A stretch of 52,095 nucleotides of DNA from Pseudomonadota bacterium (lineage in GTDB: Bacteria > Pseudomonadota > Alphaproteobacteria > Rhizobiales > Rhizobiaceae): positions 1 to 52,095 of the forward strand of contig JAEZXX010000044.1 in assembly GCA_023419535.1 (NCBI GenBank), in the 5' to 3' direction. The translations under genes and the position numbers were made by a program. Below are positions 32,669-40,457 of this stretch, in pieces (position 1 is the first letter of the stretch; each line of letters begins with the position of its first letter). The notes below the pieces were generated by a model. It worked only from the letters and a program-made list of their open reading frames with translations. It was not told the DNA's origin and did not search any database.

Positions 32669-33397
32669 ATGGAACCGATGGCCCCCCTCGTCGCCGGCAT
32701 CGCCGTCCTGAACGCCTTCGGCCTTCTCGTCGCCGCCCTCGGCGAGCGCATGTCCCCGCGCGTCCGGCTCGGCGGGGTGCTGCGGTCGGGCGCCCGTCCC
32801 CGCTCCGACCGCCTGCGCTTCCTCCTCGCCTGGCTGCGCGATCCGCTGCGCATCGCGGCGGTCGCACCGTCCGGCCGGGCGCTCGCCCGGCTGATGACGG
32901 CGGAGATTTCGTCCAAGTCCGGCCCGGTGGTCGAGCTCGGTCCCGGAACCGGGCCCTTCACCCGCGCCCTTCTCGAACGGGGCGTGCGCGAGGCCGACAT
33001 CGCGCTGGTGGAGTTCGAGGAGGGATTCGCCCGGACGCTCTCCCTCGCCTTCCCCGAGGCCCATACGATCAGCGTCGATGCGGCCGCGCTCGGGGACATC
33101 GAACTGTTCGGCGGGCGAAGCGCCGGGGCCGTCGTCAGCGGCCTGCCGCTCCTGTCCATGCCGCGTGCGCAGGTCGAGGCCATTCTCGCCGCCGCCTTCG
33201 GGAAATTGTCCGCGGACGGCGCCTTCTACCAGTTCACCTACGGGCCCCGCTGCCCGGTCCCGGACGAACTGCTCGTCCGGCTCGGGCTCGATGCCGAGCG
33301 GATCGGCGGAACGCTCGCCAATCTGCCGCCGGCCGCCGTCTACCGGCTGCGGCGCGCTTCGCAGGGCGCCGGGACGCCGGGGAGTCTGGCGCGATGA
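32669..33397 (+). CDS. Class I SAM-dependent methyltransferase, phospholipid N-methyltransferase-like
   Basis: 242-aa protein. After a hydrophobic ~30-residue N-terminus comes LAWLRDPLRIAAVAPSGRALARLM, the membrane-associated helix seen in PmtA-like enzymes, then motif I VVELGPGTGPFTRALL, the acidic end of beta-2 (LVEFEEGFA), and VVSGLPLLSMPRAQVEAIL with FYQFTYGPRCPVP. These match the rhizobial phospholipid N-methyltransferase-like group that methylates phosphatidylethanolamine. Start could alternatively be the ATG at 32750 (MSPRV). It begins two bases after the SDR stop codon. Confidence 0.85.
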   Translation: MEPMAPLVAGIAVLNAFGLLVAALGERMSPRVRLGGVLRSGARPRSDRLRFLLAWLRDPLRIAAVAPSGRALARLMTAEISSKSGPVVELGPGTGPFTRALLERGVREADIALVEFEEGFARTLSLAFPEAHTISVDAAALGDIELFGGRSAGAVVSGLPLLSMPRAQVEAILAAAFGKLSADGAFYQFTYGPRCPVPDELLVRLGLDAERIGGTLANLPPAAVYRLRRASQGAGTPGSLAR

Positions 33398-33996
33398 CCG
33401 AACTGTCTCCCGTCCCGCCCGTCCACGACACGCGGATCGTGTTTCGCGCCGGTCAGATGCCGGTCGCGGCCACCATCTGGCTGCCCTCCCTGATGCGCGC
33501 GGACGAGGGCTGTCCGGCCCTCGTGCTCCTCGCGCCGGGCTCCGGCCCGGCCGGAGCCGACTTCGCCGGCCACCTGGCCTTGGACGGCCACGTCGTCCTC
33601 GCCTTCGAGCCCGGTCGATCCGGGCGCATTCGGGAAGACCGCGACGAGATCGGCGGCGCCCTCGACTTCCTGTCGGCGCTTCCCTTCGTCGATCCGCGGC
33701 GCATGGGGCTCGTCGGGATCGGGGCGGCCTGCGCCCAGGCCGTCGCCGCCGCCGACCCTCGGATCAGGGCCGTCGGGCTGCTCGGTCCCGAGGGGACCGG
33801 ACCCGGGGCCGGCCCCGTCCCGACCCTTCGCATCGTCGCGCCCGAGCCGCTCGATATCCGTCAGCTGCGGGCCTTCTTCGCCGGACATCTGGCGCCCGAG
33901 GCGGGACCCGGCGCGGGCCCGCGTCAGACGGTGCGGCCGCCGTCCACCGGCAGCAGCACGCCCGTGACGAACTCCGAATCGTCGCTGGCGAGGTAG
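33394..33996 (+). CDS. Small alpha/beta-hydrolase-fold protein lacking a catalytic serine
   Basis: A 200-aa frame coupled by ATGA to the methyltransferase. It has a dienelactone-hydrolase-like start (ALVLLAPGSGPAGADFAGHLALDGHVVLAFEPG, then DFLSALPFVDPRRMGLVGIG). At the nucleophile elbow the usual GxSxG is GIGAAC, with glycine where serine or cysteine should be, and no C-terminal histidine region remains. The last ~24 residues run antisense through the end of the convergent SDR gene, so the protein is probably truncated. It may be a decaying gene or a non-catalytic relative. Confidence 0.6.
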   Translation: MTELSPVPPVHDTRIVFRAGQMPVAATIWLPSLMRADEGCPALVLLAPGSGPAGADFAGHLALDGHVVLAFEPGRSGRIREDRDEIGGALDFLSALPFVDPRRMGLVGIGAACAQAVAAADPRIRAVGLLGPEGTGPGAGPVPTLRIVAPEPLDIRQLRAFFAGHLAPEAGPGAGPRQTVRPPSTGSSTPVTNSESSLAR

Positions 33997-34700
33997 AGCG
34001 CGGCGCGGGCGATGTCGTCGGGGCGCGACAGGCGCCCGAGCGGGATGGTGGCGACGAACTTCTCGCGGTTCAGCGGTGTGTCCTCCAGCCCCATGAAGGA
34101 TTCGAGCAGCGCCGTCTCGCCCATGACCGGGCACAGGGCGTTGACGCGGATCTTCAGCGGCGCGAGCTCGACGGCGAGCGACTTCGATAGGAGGTTCACC
34201 GCACCCTTGGTGCCGTTGTACCAGCTCAGGCCCGGCCGCGGACGGATTCCGGCCGTCGAGCCGACATTCACCACCGAGCCGCCCTTCGCCTTCATCAGGG
34301 GCACGGTCGCCATGGTCATCAGGTAGATCGACTTGACGTTGATCCGGAAGACCTTGTCGAAGGTCTCCTCGTCGACGTCGAGCAGCGGCTGGTTGCGATG
34401 CGTCCAACCGGCATTGTTGACGACGATGTCGGGCGCCCCGAAGGCTTCGGCGGCCTCCGTCACGGCGCGGTCGACCTCGTCCTTGATCCCGACGTCGCAG
34501 ATGAAGGCCCGGGCCTTCGTCCCGATCGCGGCGACCACCCGCTCGGCGTTCTGCCGGTCGATGTCGAAGATGGCGACGCTCGCCCCCTCGCGGGCGAAGA
34601 GATGGGCGATGGCCTCGCCGAAGCCCGAACCGGCCCCGGTCACGATCGCGACCTTTCCCGAAAGGCGGCCCCGGGCCGCCGCCTGCGTCTCGTCCTGCAT
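33924..34700 (-). CDS. SDR-family oxidoreductase (3-oxoacyl-ACP reductase-like)
   Basis: 258-aa classical SDR. TGAGSGFG (21-28; phenylalanine replaces the usual isoleucine), NNAG, S in NVGSTAG, and the YNGTK motif give a complete active site. The C-terminus ends LLPVDGGRTV. The ATG at 34700 is preferred because AGGAGGAG lies 8 bases upstream. It is downstream of GlpD on the same strand (67 bp gap) and overlaps the convergent hydrolase-like frame by 73 bases. A role in glycerol or sugar-alcohol use is possible. Confidence 0.92.
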   Translation of the reverse strand: MQDETQAAARGRLSGKVAIVTGAGSGFGEAIAHLFAREGASVAIFDIDRQNAERVVAAIGTKARAFICDVGIKDEVDRAVTEAAEAFGAPDIVVNNAGWTHRNQPLLDVDEETFDKVFRINVKSIYLMTMATVPLMKAKGGSVVNVGSTAGIRPRPGLSWYNGTKGAVNLLSKSLAVELAPLKIRVNALCPVMGETALLESFMGLEDTPLNREKFVATIPLGRLSRPDDIARAALYLASDDSEFVTGVLLPVDGGRTV

Positions 34701-34767
34701 GTGGGTCTCCTCCTGCGATCCTTCGCGCGGCGCCCGTTCCTCCCCGGGCGCCCCCGTCATTTTCGGG

Positions 34768-36267
34768 TCACGCCGCCGATGCCGGCGCGCCGATCTCACT
34801 GTCGTCTCGCGCGGCCAGGTAGCGCTCCAGCTCATCGACCTCGCCGCGAGAGAAGCGCAGCCCGAGCTTGGTGCGCCGCCAGAGGATGTCCTCGGCCGTC
34901 CGCGCCCATTCCCTCGCCGAAAGGAACGCGACCTCGCCTTCCGTCAGCCCGTGTCCGAGATCGCGCCCCAGCGGTCCCTGCGCGATGACGAGCGCGTCCG
35001 TTCCATAGGCCGCGACGAGGCGGGCGCAGGTCGCGGCGTCGAGCCCGGGCGCCAGCGCCGCGAGGCGCCGTTCGAGCGCGGCGACGCCCTCTACGTCGAA
35101 ATCGCCGCCCGGCAGCGGCCGGTCGCCGGTCCAGGCCGGTCCCTTGCGCCCCAGACGCTTCTCGATCGTGCCGAGAACATCCTCGGACAGGCGCCGGTAG
35201 GTGGTGATCTTGCCGCCGAAGATGTTCACGAGCGGCGGCTCGCCGGGCCGGCCGTCGGTCCGCAGCACGTAGTCGCGCGTCGCCTCCTGCGCCTTCGTGG
35301 CGTGGTCGTCGTAGAGCGGGCGCACGCCCGAGAAGGTCCAGACGATGTCCTCGCGGCGGATCGGCGCCGCGAGATACTCGCCGGCGGCCGCCATCAGATA
35401 CGCGATCTCGCCATCGTCGATCGCGGCCGTGGCGGGGTCAGCGTCGAAGTCCAGATCCGTGGTGCCGACCAGCGTGAAGCCGCCGTGATAGGGGATCGTG
35501 AAGATGATCCGGCCGTCGGCGTTCTGGAAGATGTAGGCGCGGTCGTGCTCGTAGAGCTTGCGCACCACGATGTGCGAGCCCTTCACGAGGCGGATGTTGC
35601 GCGCCGCGTTCGAGCCCATGGCCGCCCCGAGCACCCGGTCCACCCAGGGGCCCGCGGCGTTGACGAGGAAGCGCGCCTCGACCGTCCGCTCCGCGCCGGA
35701 CGGGCCGCGCAGCACGATGCGCCAGGATTCGTCCTGCCGGCGCGCCTCGACAACCTCGGTGCGCGTCAGGATCTCGGCGCCCCTTTCGAACGCGTCCCGC
35801 GCGTTGAGGACGACGAGCCGGGTGTCGTCGACCTGCGCGTCGGAATACTCGAAGCCCTGCCGGAACTGTGGCCGCAGGGGCGCGCCGAGCGGTCCGTCGA
35901 GATCGACGGACCGGGTTCCGGGCAGGCGTCCGCGCCCGCCCAGATGGTCGTAGAGGAACAGGCCGGCCCGCAGAAGCCAAGCCGGACGCAGACCCTCGTG
36001 ATGCGGCAGCACGAAGCGCAAGGGCCGCACGATGTGCGGCGCGATCCGCCAGAGGACCTCGCGCTCCCTCAGCGCCTCCCGCACCAGGCGGAACTCGTAG
36101 TGCTCCAGGTAGCGCAGGCCGCCATGGATCAGCTTGGTGGACCAGGAGGACGTGCCGCTTCCCAGATCGTTCATCTCGGCGAGGCCGACGCGATAGCCCC
36201 GGCCGGCCGCGTCGCGCGCGATCCCGCAGCCGTTGATGCCGCCACCGATGACGAAGACGTCGAACAC
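34768..36267 (-). CDS. glpD: Glycerol-3-phosphate dehydrogenase, FAD-dependent, aerobic
   Basis: 499-aa membrane-associated flavoenzyme oxidising sn-glycerol 3-phosphate to dihydroxyacetone phosphate and feeding electrons to ubiquinone. FAD motif VIGGGINGCGIARDAAGRG is at the N-terminus, then LGSGTSSWSTKLIHGGLRYLEHYEF, a GlpD hallmark; VKGSHIVV and the C-terminal FGGKITTYRRLSEDVL are also diagnostic. I chose the GTG at 36267 since family members begin just before VFDVFVIGGG; the frame is open to 36354 but that stretch is unrelated. No glpK or glpF is adjacent. Confidence 0.95.
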   Translation of the reverse strand: MFDVFVIGGGINGCGIARDAAGRGYRVGLAEMNDLGSGTSSWSTKLIHGGLRYLEHYEFRLVREALREREVLWRIAPHIVRPLRFVLPHHEGLRPAWLLRAGLFLYDHLGGRGRLPGTRSVDLDGPLGAPLRPQFRQGFEYSDAQVDDTRLVVLNARDAFERGAEILTRTEVVEARRQDESWRIVLRGPSGAERTVEARFLVNAAGPWVDRVLGAAMGSNAARNIRLVKGSHIVVRKLYEHDRAYIFQNADGRIIFTIPYHGGFTLVGTTDLDFDADPATAAIDDGEIAYLMAAAGEYLAAPIRREDIVWTFSGVRPLYDDHATKAQEATRDYVLRTDGRPGEPPLVNIFGGKITTYRRLSEDVLGTIEKRLGRKGPAWTGDRPLPGGDFDVEGVAALERRLAALAPGLDAATCARLVAAYGTDALVIAQGPLGRDLGHGLTEGEVAFLSAREWARTAEDILWRRTKLGLRFSRGEVDELERYLAARDDSEIGAPASAA

Positions 36268-36386
36268 ACCGATCTTTCCGATTGCGGGCGTGGGCCTCGA
36301 GGGCCGAACCCTCCGTTGATCAGGGAGAAGCGGACGAAATGTCAATCGCGCCATCCAGCCTGATCGATCGCGGACGAACCGGGAAC

Positions 36387-36403
36387 GATCCGATTATCGG
36401 ATC
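36387..36403. promoter_or_regulatory. Perfect palindrome with LysR-type T-N11-A spacing upstream of the hydantoin operon
   Basis: GATCCGAT-T-ATCGGATC is a perfect 8-bp-arm inverted repeat. Its inner TCCGATTATCGGA (36389-36401) fits the LTTR consensus T-N11-A. It sits about 31 bp upstream of a good -35 element, the normal activator position. The LysR gene at 42577, inside the operon, is the obvious candidate protein. Confidence 0.6.
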
Positions 36404-36433
36404 ATTCGAACAGTTCCGTATGCCTGACTTATC

Positions 36434-36462
36434 TTGCCCGCGGCGCCCCGCGCATGTCTAAT
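36434..36462 (+). promoter_or_regulatory. Predicted sigma70-type promoter of the hydantoin operon
   Basis: TTGCCC (36434-36439), a 17-bp spacer, and TCTAAT (36457-36462). The start codon of the first gene is 60 bp downstream. Match to TTGACA/TATAAT is 4/6 and 5/6. Confidence 0.6.
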
Positions 36463-36521
36463 GCCCAAATCCTGGTGCTGTTCATTTCGGCGGCAGCAGG
36501 CCCTCGGCAACGGAGATCCGC

Positions 36522-37367
36522 ATGACGCGCCGCCTTCGCACCCTGTCCGCCCTTCTCCTTCTGGCCGCCGCACCCGGGGCGGCGCACGCGCAGGATCTGA
36601 AGGCCGCGCTCGACGGCACCTTCGCGCCGCACGCCATGCCGACCATGTCCGGCGGCGTCGAGGGCTTCAACGTCGACCTCGTCACCCTCATCGGCGAACG
36701 GCTCGGCCGCGGGATCGATCTGACCTCGGCGCAGTTCTCGGGGCTGATCCCCGCGCTCCAGGCCGGGACCTACGATTTCCTCGCCGCGCCGGTGACGGTG
36801 AACGAGGAGCGTGCCACGAACCTTCTGTTCACCGAGGGCTTCATGGACACGAACTTCGCCTTCGTGGTGCCCGAGGGCGAGACCTACGAGAGCCTCGAGG
36901 ACTTCCGCGGCAAAGTGATCTCGGTCAATCGCGGCTCGGCCTACGACAGCTATCTGGCCGAGAACGCGGACGAGTACGGCTGGACGGTCGAATCCTACGG
37001 CACGAACACGGACGCGGTGCAGGCGGTCCTGTCGGGACGCGCCGACGCCAATCTCGCCGGCGCGACGGTCGCCGCCTGGGCCGCGCAGCAGACCCCCGGC
37101 CTCGACCTCTCCTACGAGATCGAGACCGGCCTCGTCTGGGCGCTGTCCTTCCGCCAGGATTCCGAGGAGATGCGCAATCTCGTCGACCGCGCCATAGAGT
37201 GCCTGAAGCTCGACGGATCCATGGCCGAACTCTCGCAGAAATGGTTCGGCGTCGAGCCCGCCGAAGGCGCCACCATCGTCACCCCGACGCCCGGCTACGG
37301 CGTTCCGGGCTTCGCCGGCTACACCGAGGACGACCACGAGCCGTCCTGCGACGGTCTGGCCTCCTAG
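36522..37367 (+). CDS. Amino-acid-type ABC transporter substrate-binding protein (SBP_bac_3)
   Basis: 281-aa periplasmic receptor. Signal peptide to about GAAHA, then LKAALDGTFAPHAMPTMSGGVEGFNVDLVTLIGERLGRGIDL, the standard start of family 3 binding proteins, and LIPALQAGTYDFLAAPVTVNEER. The usual arginine that holds the ligand carboxylate is replaced by V in this stretch (APVTVNEER), consistent with a non-amino-acid ligand. Two C-terminal-half cysteines (IECLKL, PSCDG) may form a disulfide. First gene of the operon, so it probably binds a hydantoin, carbamoyl amino acid or related compound. Confidence 0.93.
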   Translation: MTRRLRTLSALLLLAAAPGAAHAQDLKAALDGTFAPHAMPTMSGGVEGFNVDLVTLIGERLGRGIDLTSAQFSGLIPALQAGTYDFLAAPVTVNEERATNLLFTEGFMDTNFAFVVPEGETYESLEDFRGKVISVNRGSAYDSYLAENADEYGWTVESYGTNTDAVQAVLSGRADANLAGATVAAWAAQQTPGLDLSYEIETGLVWALSFRQDSEEMRNLVDRAIECLKLDGSMAELSQKWFGVEPAEGATIVTPTPGYGVPGFAGYTEDDHEPSCDGLAS

Positions 37368-37382
37368 GGCGCGAGGCCGCCG

Positions 37383-38129
37383 ATGCGCCCGGCCGTCGAA
37401 ATCGTCGCGCTGCGAAAGAGCTACGGGCGCACCGAGGTCCTGGCGGATATCCACCTGAAGGTCGCGCCGGGCGAGCTCGTCTGCCTGATCGGGCCCTCCG
37501 GGTCGGGCAAGTCGACGCTCCTGCGCTGCTGCAACCGGCTCGAGGAGCCGAGCGGCGGCGACATCCTCATCGACGGTCGCAACATCGCCTCGGGCACGGC
37601 GCGAGACCTCCAGCGCCTGCGCGCCAAGACCGGCATGGTGTTCCAGAGCTTCAACCTCTACCCCCATCTCGACGCCATGGGGAACGTCACGCTCGCCCAG
37701 CGCAAGGCGCTCGGCCGCTCGCGGGCCGAAGCCGAGGCGAAGGGGGCCGAGATGCTCGCCCGCGTCGGGCTCGCCGAGAAGGCGAAGGCCTACCCCTCCG
37801 AGCTTTCGGGCGGCCAGCAGCAGCGCGTCGCCATCGCCCGCGCGCTGGCGCTCGATCCCTCGGTCATGCTCTTCGACGAGCCGACCTCGGCGCTCGACCC
37901 CGAGCTCGTCGGCTCCGTCCTCTCCGTGATGCGCGATCTGAAGGCGCAAGGGATGACGATGATCGTCGTCACCCACGAGATGGCCTTCGCGCGCGAAGCG
38001 GCCGATCGGGTGGTCTTCATGGACGGCGGCGTGATCGTCGAGGAGGGTGCGCCCGAAGCCGTGTTCGGGGCGCCCCGGATGGAGCGGACGAAGGCCTTCC
38101 TGCAGCGGCTGGGCGACCGGGCGGCGTGA
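37383..38129 (+). CDS. Amino-acid-type ABC transporter ATP-binding protein (GlnQ family)
   Basis: 248-aa NBD. Walker A GPSGSGKST is at 37-45, FQSFNLYPHLDAMGNV provides the Q-loop, LSGGQQQR the signature, VMLFDEPTSALDPEL Walker B, and VTHEM the H-loop. Typical of polar amino-acid importers. It begins 15 bp after the binding protein and is followed by the two permeases. Confidence 0.95.
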   Translation: MRPAVEIVALRKSYGRTEVLADIHLKVAPGELVCLIGPSGSGKSTLLRCCNRLEEPSGGDILIDGRNIASGTARDLQRLRAKTGMVFQSFNLYPHLDAMGNVTLAQRKALGRSRAEAEAKGAEMLARVGLAEKAKAYPSELSGGQQQRVAIARALALDPSVMLFDEPTSALDPELVGSVLSVMRDLKAQGMTMIVVTHEMAFAREAADRVVFMDGGVIVEEGAPEAVFGAPRMERTKAFLQRLGDRAA

Positions 38130-38130
38130 G

Positions 38131-38802
38131 ATGGAGCGCTTTCTCTCCACTTTCTTCGATCCGGTCACGCTCGCGCAGTACACGCCGGCGGTGCTCGAGG
38201 GCGTGAAGGTCACGCTGTGGCTGGCCCTCGCGGTCACGGTCGCCGGCGTCGCCCTCGGGCTCGCCCTCGCCATGCTGCGCACGCTCAAAGTTCGTCCGCT
38301 GAACGTCCTCATCGTCGCCTTCGCCGATATCGGGCGCGCGCTGCCGCCGCTCGTCGTCATCCTCCTCTTCTATTTCGGCCTGCCGGGCGTCGGCATCCGC
38401 CTGTCCGGGCCGATGGTGGTCTTCATCGTCCTGGCGCTGACCCTCGCCGCCTTCGCGGAGGAAGCGTTCTGGGCGGGCTTCACCTCGCTGTCGCGCGGCC
38501 AATGGGAGGCCGGGCTGGCGACGGGCCTTAGCTTCGGCGCCGTCCTCGTCCACGTCGCCCTGCCGCAGGCGGTGCGGCTGGCGATGCCCCCGCTCGTCAA
38601 CCGCATCCTCGCCATCTCCAAGATGACGGCGCTCGGCTCGGTGGTCGGCGTACAGGAGATCCTCGGCGCGGCGAGCGCGGCGCAGAGCCTGTCGGGCTCG
38701 GCGACGCCGCTGACCATGGCGGCCCTCGCCTATCTCGCCGTCTTCTTTCCCCTCGCCCTCCTCGCCCGGCTCCTGGAGAGCCGCATGGCGTGGAAGGCCT
38801 GA
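38131..38802 (+). CDS. Amino-acid-type ABC transporter permease (HisM/GlnP family), subunit 1
   Basis: 223-aa membrane subunit with five helices. VLEGVKVTLWLALAVTVAGVALGLALAMLR opens the core and GQWEAGLATGLSFGAVLVHVALPQAVRLAMPPLVN is the EAA loop that docks to the ATPase. The ATG at 38131 follows directly after the ATPase TGA; the frame is also open upstream inside that gene. It forms a heterodimer with the permease at 38813. Confidence 0.94.
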   Translation: MERFLSTFFDPVTLAQYTPAVLEGVKVTLWLALAVTVAGVALGLALAMLRTLKVRPLNVLIVAFADIGRALPPLVVILLFYFGLPGVGIRLSGPMVVFIVLALTLAAFAEEAFWAGFTSLSRGQWEAGLATGLSFGAVLVHVALPQAVRLAMPPLVNRILAISKMTALGSVVGVQEILGAASAAQSLSGSATPLTMAALAYLAVFFPLALLARLLESRMAWKA

Positions 38803-38812
38803 GGAGGCGGCG

Positions 38813-39478
38813 ATGGACGCGATCATCCAGCAGTTCTTCAATCTTGAGATCATCTGGCGCGCCGCGCCGCTGCTCGCGCAGGGGCTCTGGATGACGGCCA
38901 GGCTCTGCGCCGCCGTCGTCCTCCTCGGTCTCGTCGGCGGTCTCTTCGTCGCGCTCGCCACCCTGAGCCGGTCGCGGTGGCTGCGCTGGCCGGCGATCCT
39001 CTATGTCGACGTCTTCCGGGCGCTGCCCCCGCTCGTTCTTCTCGTCTTCGTCTATTCCGGCCTTCCCTTCGCGGGGGTCGAGCTGTCGCCCTTCGTGGCG
39101 GTGGTCCTCGCCTTCCTTCTCAACAACTCGGCCTATTACGGCGAGGTGTACCGGGCGGGCCTCCTCTCGGTGCCGCGCGGCCAGCGCGAGGCCGCCGTCG
39201 CGACGGGCCTCGGCCCGACGCAGGCGCTCGTGCACGTCGTCCTGCCGCAGGCCGTGCGCAACGTCCTGCCGGACCTCCTCTCCAACACGATCGAGGTGGT
39301 GAAGCTCACTTCGCTCGCCTCGGTCGTTTCGCTCGCCGAGCTCCTCTACGCGGCCAACATGGCCCGTTCGATCACCTACAACGCCTCGCCGCTGGTGGCG
39401 GCGGCGCTCCTCTACCTCATCCTGCTCTGGCCCCTGGTCCGGCTCGTCAGCCGCTACCAGAAGAAGCTCGCCATCTGA
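38813..39478 (+). CDS. Amino-acid-type ABC transporter permease (HisQ/GlnP family), subunit 2
   Basis: 221-aa membrane subunit. APLLAQGLWMTARLCAAVVLLGLVGGLFVALATLSR starts the core; YVDVFRALPPLVLLVFVYSGLPF and the EAA loop GQREAAVATGLGPTQALVHVVLPQAVRNVLPDLLSN are typical. RBS GAGGAGG precedes the ATG. Second half of the permease dimer. Confidence 0.94.
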   Translation: MDAIIQQFFNLEIIWRAAPLLAQGLWMTARLCAAVVLLGLVGGLFVALATLSRSRWLRWPAILYVDVFRALPPLVLLVFVYSGLPFAGVELSPFVAVVLAFLLNNSAYYGEVYRAGLLSVPRGQREAAVATGLGPTQALVHVVLPQAVRNVLPDLLSNTIEVVKLTSLASVVSLAELLYAANMARSITYNASPLVAAALLYLILLWPLVRLVSRYQKKLAI

Positions 39479-39514
39479 CGCTTCGGTCGGCGCATCATCC
39501 GGGAGACCTTCCAC

Positions 39515-40441
39515 ATGACTGAACTCGTCGTCGGCGGCGCACAGCTCGGCGCCATCCAGAGGAGCGAGAGCCGCGCCAGCGTCGTCGCGCGCATGATCGC
39601 GCTGATGGAGGAGGCCGCGTCCAAGGGCGTGGAGATGCTCGTCTATCCCGAGCTGGCGCTCACCACCTTCTTTCCGCGCTGGTACATGGAGGATCAGGCC
39701 GAGGTCGACACCTGGTTCGAGCGGGAGATGCCGGGCCCGGACACCGCGCCGCTCTTCGAGCGCGCCCGCGAACTCGGCATCGCCATGACCTTCGGCTACG
39801 CCGAGCTGACGCCCGAGGGCAGGCACTTCAACACCTCGATCCTGACGAACCGCAAGGGCGAGATCGTCGGCAAGTACCGCAAGGTCCACCTGCCGGGTCA
39901 CGACGAGTACGACGAGAACCGCGCCTTCCAGCATCTGGAGAAGCGCTATTTCGAGCCCGGCGACATCGGCTTCCCCGTCTGGCGCAACGAGGGCGTCGTG
40001 ATGGGCATGGCGATCTGCAACGACCGGCGCTGGCCGGAGGTCTATCGCTGCATGGGCCTGCAGGGCGTGGAACTCGTCACCATCGGCTACAACACGCCCT
40101 CGGTGAACAGCCAGATGGGCGACGAGGGCCCGCAGAAGCGCCTCTTCCACTCCGAACTCTCGCTGACGTCGGGCGCCTACCAGAACGCCACCTTCGTCGC
40201 CGGCATTGCCAAGGCGGGCGTCGAGGACGGCCATCCGCTGATCGGCGGCTCGATCATCGTCGACCCGAACGGCTACGTGATCGCCCGGGCCGAAAGCGAG
40301 GAGGACGAGTTGATCGTCGCGGCCTGCGACTTCTCCGCCTGCGCCTTCGGCAAGACGACGATCTTCGACTTCGCGCGCCATCGCCGGATCGAGCACTATG
40401 GACGCATCACCTCGCAGGCCGGCATGGTCGTCGAGGTCTGA
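39515..40441 (+). CDS. N-carbamoyl-D-amino-acid hydrolase (nitrilase superfamily)
   Basis: 308-aa cytoplasmic hydrolase that converts an N-carbamoyl amino acid to the amino acid, CO2 and ammonia. The nitrilase triad is E46 (VYPELAL), K123 (YRKVHLPGH) and C168 (AICNDRRWPE). Length and the conserved YNTPSVNSQ region and the H-R residues around C168 match D-carbamoylases (E47/K127/C172 in the Agrobacterium enzyme). It is followed by a hydantoinase and a racemase, giving the standard D-amino-acid hydantoinase process. Stereospecificity is inferred. Confidence 0.92.
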   Translation: MTELVVGGAQLGAIQRSESRASVVARMIALMEEAASKGVEMLVYPELALTTFFPRWYMEDQAEVDTWFEREMPGPDTAPLFERARELGIAMTFGYAELTPEGRHFNTSILTNRKGEIVGKYRKVHLPGHDEYDENRAFQHLEKRYFEPGDIGFPVWRNEGVVMGMAICNDRRWPEVYRCMGLQGVELVTIGYNTPSVNSQMGDEGPQKRLFHSELSLTSGAYQNATFVAGIAKAGVEDGHPLIGGSIIVDPNGYVIARAESEEDELIVAACDFSACAFGKTTIFDFARHRRIEHYGRITSQAGMVVEV

Positions 40442-40457
40442 CGGGAGGGCCGAGACA

